NCBI GenBank assembly: GCA_050251635.1
Contig: JBFWML010000015.1
Coordinates: forward strand, 1-43,778
Direction of reading: 5' to 3'
Source: JBFWML01 sp050251635
GTDB taxonomy: Bacteria > Campylobacterota > Campylobacteria > Campylobacterales > SZUA-545
DNA length: 43,778 nt
Both the position numbers and the translations under genes were made by a program. Below, piece after piece: positions 40,016 through 43,778 of the stretch. The notes under the pieces were generated by a model that was not told the DNA's origin, did no database searches, and was given only the letters and a program-made list of their open reading frames with translations. Numbering within the stretch: position 1 is the first letter of the stretch; every line of letters starts with the position of its first letter.

Positions 40016-40036
40016 ACGTTAATGTAGCATCGTTAT
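40016..40036 (+). promoter_or_regulatory. Imperfect dyad upstream of the HD-GYP gene
   Basis: AACGTTAATG and CATCGTT can form an inverted repeat (AACG...ATG with CAT...CGTT) directly before and overlapping the -10 box. It is a candidate operator, possibly of the Rrf2 regulator. It does not match a known IscR or NsrR consensus that I can recall. Confidence 0.3.
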
Positions 40037-40039
40037 AAT
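40034..40039 (+). promoter_or_regulatory. -10 box of the HD-GYP/kinase operon
   Basis: A perfect TATAAT followed by GCGCC, with AAGGAGG before the ATG at 40080. Confidence 0.65.
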
Positions 40040-40079
40040 GCGCCAATTTCAGAGTTAAAAGTCTGATTAAGGAGGCTTT

Positions 40080-41624
40080 ATGGATGACGAGTTGATGTTT
40101 GCCGAAGAGGAGGAAAGCGGCACGGCACCTGCGCTTGGGGGTGTGTGGAAGGTGATGATCGTCGATGATGAGCCGGAAATTCACACCATTACCAAGATGG
40201 CGCTGAGGGATTTTTCCTTCAATAACCGCTCGCTGAGCTTTTTAAGCGCCCACTCCGGCGCGGAGGCCAAGGCGCTCATGGCCGAGCATCCCGATACGGC
40301 GCTTTTGTTTCTGGATGTGGTGATGGAGCACGAAGAGGCGGGGCTTGAGGTGGTGCGCCATGTGCGCGACGCGCTAAAAAACTCCATGACGCGCATCATC
40401 TTGCGCACGGGGCAGCCCGGTCAGGCCCCCGAACGGCGCGTGGTGCTCGATTACGACATCAACGACTACAAGACCAAAACCGAGCTGACCAGCCAAAAGC
40501 TCTTTACCGCCGTGGTCGCCTCCCTGCGCAGCTACCGCGATCTGGAGACGATTCATCTCAACCGGCGCGGACTGGAAAATATCATCGATGCGTCGGCCAG
40601 CATCTTTGAGATTCAGTCGATGGAAAAGTTTATTCACGGCGTGTTGACCCAGCTGGTTTCGCTGCTGGGGCTGGAGCGGGACTCTTTTTATTGCAGCGGC
40701 TGTTTTGTCAGCGGGCAGGGGGTGGAGGATTTGCGCGTGCTGGCGGGCACGGGCGTTTTTGAGCCCCACACCCACAAGCCCGCGCCGCAGGTGGTTCCGG
40801 CGGAGATTTTGTCCCTGCTGGAACAAGCGGCCGATCGGCGCGAGTCGATCTTTGAAGCCAGCCGCATGGTGATCTACTTTGAAGACAACCGGCGGCACAA
40901 AAACATGATCTATATGCAAACTCAGCAACCCATCGACAAGGTCGATCGGCAACTGCTGGAGATTTTTTGCTCAAACGTGGCGGTGGCCTTTGGCAACGTG
41001 CATTTGACCCAGGAGATGGACAAGACCCAAAAGGAGATCGTCAACCGCCTGGCGGCGGTGGCGGAGACGCGCTCCAAGGAGACGGGCAACCATATCCGGC
41101 GGGTGGCGGAGTATTGCTATCTGCTGGCCAAGCTGGCCGGACTGGACGAAGGGGAGGCGGAGCTGGTGCGGGAGGCGTCCACCATGCACGATATCGGCAA
41201 GGTGGGGGTGCCCGATGAGATTTTAAATAAACCGGGCAAGCTGACCCCCGAAGAGTTCGAGGTGATCAAACGGCATACCGTCGCGGGTTATGAGATGTTC
41301 GGCGATAGCGAGCGGCCCATGCTGCAGGCGGCGGCCATTATCGCCCGCGATCACCACGAACGTTACGCCGGGGGCGGCTATCCGGCCAACCGCTCGGCGG
41401 AGTCGATTCATCTTTACGGGCGCATTGCCGCCATTGCCGACGTCTTTGACGCGCTCGGCGCCGATCGGGTCTATAAAAAAGCGTGGCCCGCGCAGGAGAT
41501 TTTTGACTATTTCAAAAAAGAGCGGGGCGGACAGTTCGATCCGGCGCTGACAGACCTGTTTTTAGACAACTTTGCGCAGTTTGAGGCCATCCGCGCCCGC
41601 TACGCCGATGGGCAAATGCAATGA
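40080..41624 (+). CDS. Response regulator with DUF3369 and HD-GYP output domains
   Basis: A 514-residue signalling protein. The receiver domain (about 22-150) has the acidic pair in IVDDEPE (Asp29/30) and the expected phosphorylation site Asp79 in LLFLDVVM. A DUF3369 region (about 155-330) is the middle, and the HD-GYP domain (about 345-505) has MHDIGKVGVPDEILNKPG, RHTVAGYEM and DHHERYAGGGYP motifs, all needed for cyclic-di-GMP hydrolysis. Phosphorylation would be expected to control cyclic-di-GMP breakdown. It overlaps the next kinase gene by four bases (ATGA), so the two are a pair. Confidence 0.93.
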   Translation: MDDELMFAEEEESGTAPALGGVWKVMIVDDEPEIHTITKMALRDFSFNNRSLSFLSAHSGAEAKALMAEHPDTALLFLDVVMEHEEAGLEVVRHVRDALKNSMTRIILRTGQPGQAPERRVVLDYDINDYKTKTELTSQKLFTAVVASLRSYRDLETIHLNRRGLENIIDASASIFEIQSMEKFIHGVLTQLVSLLGLERDSFYCSGCFVSGQGVEDLRVLAGTGVFEPHTHKPAPQVVPAEILSLLEQAADRRESIFEASRMVIYFEDNRRHKNMIYMQTQQPIDKVDRQLLEIFCSNVAVAFGNVHLTQEMDKTQKEIVNRLAAVAETRSKETGNHIRRVAEYCYLLAKLAGLDEGEAELVREASTMHDIGKVGVPDEILNKPGKLTPEEFEVIKRHTVAGYEMFGDSERPMLQAAAIIARDHHERYAGGGYPANRSAESIHLYGRIAAIADVFDALGADRVYKKAWPAQEIFDYFKKERGGQFDPALTDLFLDNFAQFEAIRARYADGQMQ

Positions 41625-42709
41625 GAATCGATCTTTACGGCGAACGCGCGGTTTTTGTGCGGATGCGCGCCATTCACGGCGCGGCGATCGTGATTTTGCT
41701 GGCCAACGGCTTTTTCTTTACCGACAACCCGATCGGCGAGTGGATTCAATATATTCTGGCGCTGATTGTGCTGGTGCACGACATCGACGAAGGCAAATTC
41801 GCCATCGGCGCGTTCCGGCAGATTCACGACAAAGCCAAAGAGCTTGCGGGGCTCAATGCCACGCTCGAAGCGCAGGTGGCCGAGCGCACGAACGAGCTGC
41901 AGACCAAAAACGGCGATTTGACCCGTGCGCTTGAAGACCTGCGCAGCGCCACCGATCAGCTTGTGCAGACCGAAAAGCTGGCCGCATTGGGCTCTCTGGT
42001 GGCGGGAATGGCCCACGAGGTCAACACGCCGCTGGGCATCGGGGTGACGGCGGTTTCCCATCTGGACGAAGCCAACCGCGCGCTGCGCGCGCAGTTTGAG
42101 CAAGGGGCAATGAAAAAGACCGATTTGGAGCGGTTTTTACAAACCTGTTCGGAGACGGTGGGGATTATTTTTACCAATCTCAACCGGGCGGCGGATTTGA
42201 TTCAGAGTTTCAAAAAAATTGCCGTCGATCAATCCCATGAATCGCGCCACCGCTTCAATATGGCCGAGTATCTGCGCGAGATTGTCGTTAGTTTGACGCC
42301 GCACCTGAAAAAGCGGCCCATTCAGGTGGAGATCGACTGCCCTGAGAATATCAGCGCCGACACCTACGCCGGAGCCTTTAGTCAGGTGGTGACCAATCTG
42401 GTGACCAATTCGCTGGCCCACGCCTACGATAATGACCAAAGGGGCGTTATCAAAATGAGCGTTACCCAAAGGGGCGATCGGCTGCAACTGCTGTACCGTG
42501 ATGACGGCAAGGGGATTGCGCCGGAGCATCTGCCCAAGATCTTCGACCCCTTTTTCACGACCAAGCGCGGTCAGGGCGGCAGCGGTCTGGGGCTGAATAT
42601 TATCTACAACATCGTCACCAAAACGCTGGGCGGAAACATCCGCGCCGAAAGCGAACCGGGCAAGGGCGTGCTTTTTACGGTTGATTTCCCCGCCGTTGCG
42701 GCGGCCTAA
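41621..42709 (+). CDS. Sensor histidine kinase (partner of the HD-GYP regulator)
   Basis: A 362-residue kinase with two short hydrophobic segments near the start (about 20-33 and 42-54) and no separate sensor domain, then a long coiled coil (70-118). The phosphorylated His132 is in MAHEVNTPLGI. The HATPase domain shows SQVVTNLVTNSLAHAY (N box), DDGKGI (G1), FDPFFTTKR (F box) and GSGLGLNI (G2). The signal is probably sensed through the membrane or cytoplasm. It ends head-on with the Cache kinase; the stop codons of both share two bases. Confidence 0.92.
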   Translation: MRIDLYGERAVFVRMRAIHGAAIVILLANGFFFTDNPIGEWIQYILALIVLVHDIDEGKFAIGAFRQIHDKAKELAGLNATLEAQVAERTNELQTKNGDLTRALEDLRSATDQLVQTEKLAALGSLVAGMAHEVNTPLGIGVTAVSHLDEANRALRAQFEQGAMKKTDLERFLQTCSETVGIIFTNLNRAADLIQSFKKIAVDQSHESRHRFNMAEYLREIVVSLTPHLKKRPIQVEIDCPENISADTYAGAFSQVVTNLVTNSLAHAYDNDQRGVIKMSVTQRGDRLQLLYRDDGKGIAPEHLPKIFDPFFTTKRGQGGSGLGLNIIYNIVTKTLGGNIRAESEPGKGVLFTVDFPAVAAA

Positions 42710-43778
42710 ACCAGCGGCAGATCGATGACGGCGCGGGTTTTCTCGCCGGTGCTTTCGATCTGCAGCGTTCCGCCCATCGCCTCGATGGTTTCGCGGGCGG
42801 TGTAGAGTCCTAAACCGCGCCCCTGACCGGGTCCTTTGGTGCTGACATAGGGCATAAAAAGCTGAGCCTTCAGCTCGTCGCGGATGCCCGGCCCGTTGTC
42901 TTCGATGATCAGCTGGGCGCGGGAACCGTTTTTCTTGAGCAGCAGGGCGATTTCGCCGCTCTTTTTTGCCGGGTTCTCCTGTAACGCCTCCTTGGCATTG
43001 ACGATCAGACCCAAGAGCGCACGGCCGAAAAGGGCGCTTGAGCCGCGCACCCTAAGCGGTTCGCCGCCCCCTGCCTTTTGCCATAGGATATTGGCCTCTT
43101 CCAGTTCGGGCCGAAGCAAAATCAAAGCCTGATCCACCATTTTGTCCGCGTCGAAAACCCCCTCTTTTTCGTCGTTTAGAAAGCCTCTGAACTGATCGAT
43201 TGTGTGGGACATGCGGTTGATGATTCCCATGGCCTTTTGGGTGTTGTTTTCAAGGTAGCTGTCGTTTAGCTCTCCCGATTTTTTGGCTTCGATAAGGTCT
43301 TGAATCAGAATCCCGATGGCGTTTAGGGGCTGGCGCCAGTGGTGGGCGACCCGCTTGATAATCTCTCCGGCGGCAACGATTTTGGCGTTTTCGCTCAACC
43401 GCCTTTCCTGCTCAAGCAGGGTGCGGTTTTGCGCCCTGATGCGATCTTCGTACCCCCTAAAGCTGGCTTGAATCTGGCGGTGGGCAACCAGATAAAGCGC
43501 CGCCACCAAAGCGACGATCGTCATCACGCCAAAGGCCGAATAGATCAGCTGTTCTTTAATAAGCGCTTCGCCGGCGGCCTTTTCGCTTTCGTAAACGGGC
43601 TGCAAATCATCCAGATAAAATCCGGCGGCGATAATCCAGTTCCACTCTTTGAGGTGGTACAGGTAGGAGATTTTGGGCGCGGGTTGGCGGGTGTCGGGCT
43701 TGAGGTAGCTGTAGGTGACGGTGGCTTCGCCTTTTTCGCGGATCTGCTCTAGATAGTCCTGCCGGTAGAGATACCCCG
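42706..43778 (-). CDS. Cache-domain sensor histidine kinase (partial)
   Basis: The gene enters from the right window edge, so its N-terminus and first helix are missing. The visible part starts with a periplasmic single-Cache-like end (GYLYRQDY, then LKEWNWIIAAGFYLDD), followed by a transmembrane helix, a coiled coil, and a histidine kinase core. The phospho-acceptor lies in AHHWRQPLNAIG, and HATPase motifs are DNGPGI and GRGLGLYT. Cache kinases of this group sense small metabolites outside the membrane. No receiver-domain gene is next to it inside the window. Confidence 0.88.
   Translation of the reverse strand, partial: GYLYRQDYLEQIREKGEATVTYSYLKPDTRQPAPKISYLYHLKEWNWIIAAGFYLDDLQPVYESEKAAGEALIKEQLIYSAFGVMTIVALVAALYLVAHRQIQASFRGYEDRIRAQNRTLLEQERRLSENAKIVAAGEIIKRVAHHWRQPLNAIGILIQDLIEAKKSGELNDSYLENNTQKAMGIINRMSHTIDQFRGFLNDEKEGVFDADKMVDQALILLRPELEEANILWQKAGGGEPLRVRGSSALFGRALLGLIVNAKEALQENPAKKSGEIALLLKKNGSRAQLIIEDNGPGIRDELKAQLFMPYVSTKGPGQGRGLGLYTARETIEAMGGTLQIESTGEKTRAVIDLPLV

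Overview
The window reads as an ordinary chromosomal segment of a GC-rich member of the Campylobacterota (Epsilonproteobacteria), probably a free-living sulfur- or hydrogen-oxidising type; the genus cannot be fixed from the sequence alone. The phylum call rests on gene order. The runs rpsR-ssb-rpsF-holA-rnr, ilvC-minD-minE-dprA-ruvX, tatD-mltD-rlpA and lptC-lptA-engB-(GNAT)-(membrane protein)-mrdA have the order known from Helicobacter and its relatives. GC content looks like 55-60% by eye, high for this phylum. Genes are packed tightly with many ATGA overlaps, and no gap between genes exceeds about 150 bases. There are no rRNA genes, CRISPR arrays, insertion sequences or prophage genes.

Layout. 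1-8358: a universal stress protein start, a DUF945 protein, dnaJ, recR with a membrane-anchored nuclease, rho, then on the minus strand a DHH phosphoesterase, a MetF-type reductase and flavodoxin, followed by serB. 8393-13498 (minus strand): the translation/replication block rpsR, ssb, rpsF, holA, rnr and an HDOD gene. 13646-17780: ilvC, minDE, dprA, ruvX, a 34-residue membrane peptide and tatD. 17816-26738: envelope genes (mltD, rlpA, lptC, lptA, engB, mrdA) with a bipartite energy-taxis pair and hisB in between. 26751-31391: ybeY, a degenerate uracil-DNA-glycosylase-like gene, tonB, nrdB, a small AT-richer DUF4160/DUF2442 cassette and a second DHH protein. 31492-35300: ccoG, ccdA, dgkA and a degenerate dihydroorotase. 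35333-39582: tRNA-Pro(GGG), mtgA, a CoA-binding protein, ilvA, a membrane protein, a lone Hpt protein and hemH. 39585-43778: an Rrf2 regulator, an HD-GYP response regulator with its kinase, and a convergent Cache-domain kinase cut by the window end.

Genes that plausibly work together are: lptC/lptA (LPS export); mrdA, mtgA, mltD and rlpA (peptidoglycan growth and remodelling); ccoG and ccdA (assembly of respiratory cytochromes); the PAS protein and the MCP (energy taxis); and the HD-GYP regulator with its kinase (cyclic-di-GMP turnover).

The most interesting signals are regulatory. Nearly every start site shows a TAnAAT -10 box followed at once by a C-rich CGCCC-like block. In three genes (recR, ybeY, the UDG-like gene) the start codon follows this block directly, so the mRNAs look leaderless. 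The octamer GCGATCGC, known in cyanobacteria as HIP1, is far commoner than composition predicts. Candidates for less-described biology are the DUF4160/DUF2442 cassette with a 35-codon partner, a ribosome-site-hiding hairpin before the second DHH gene, a long Gly/Pro/Arg tail on ribosomal protein S6, and several proteins with decayed catalytic residues. I found no clear new multi-gene system.
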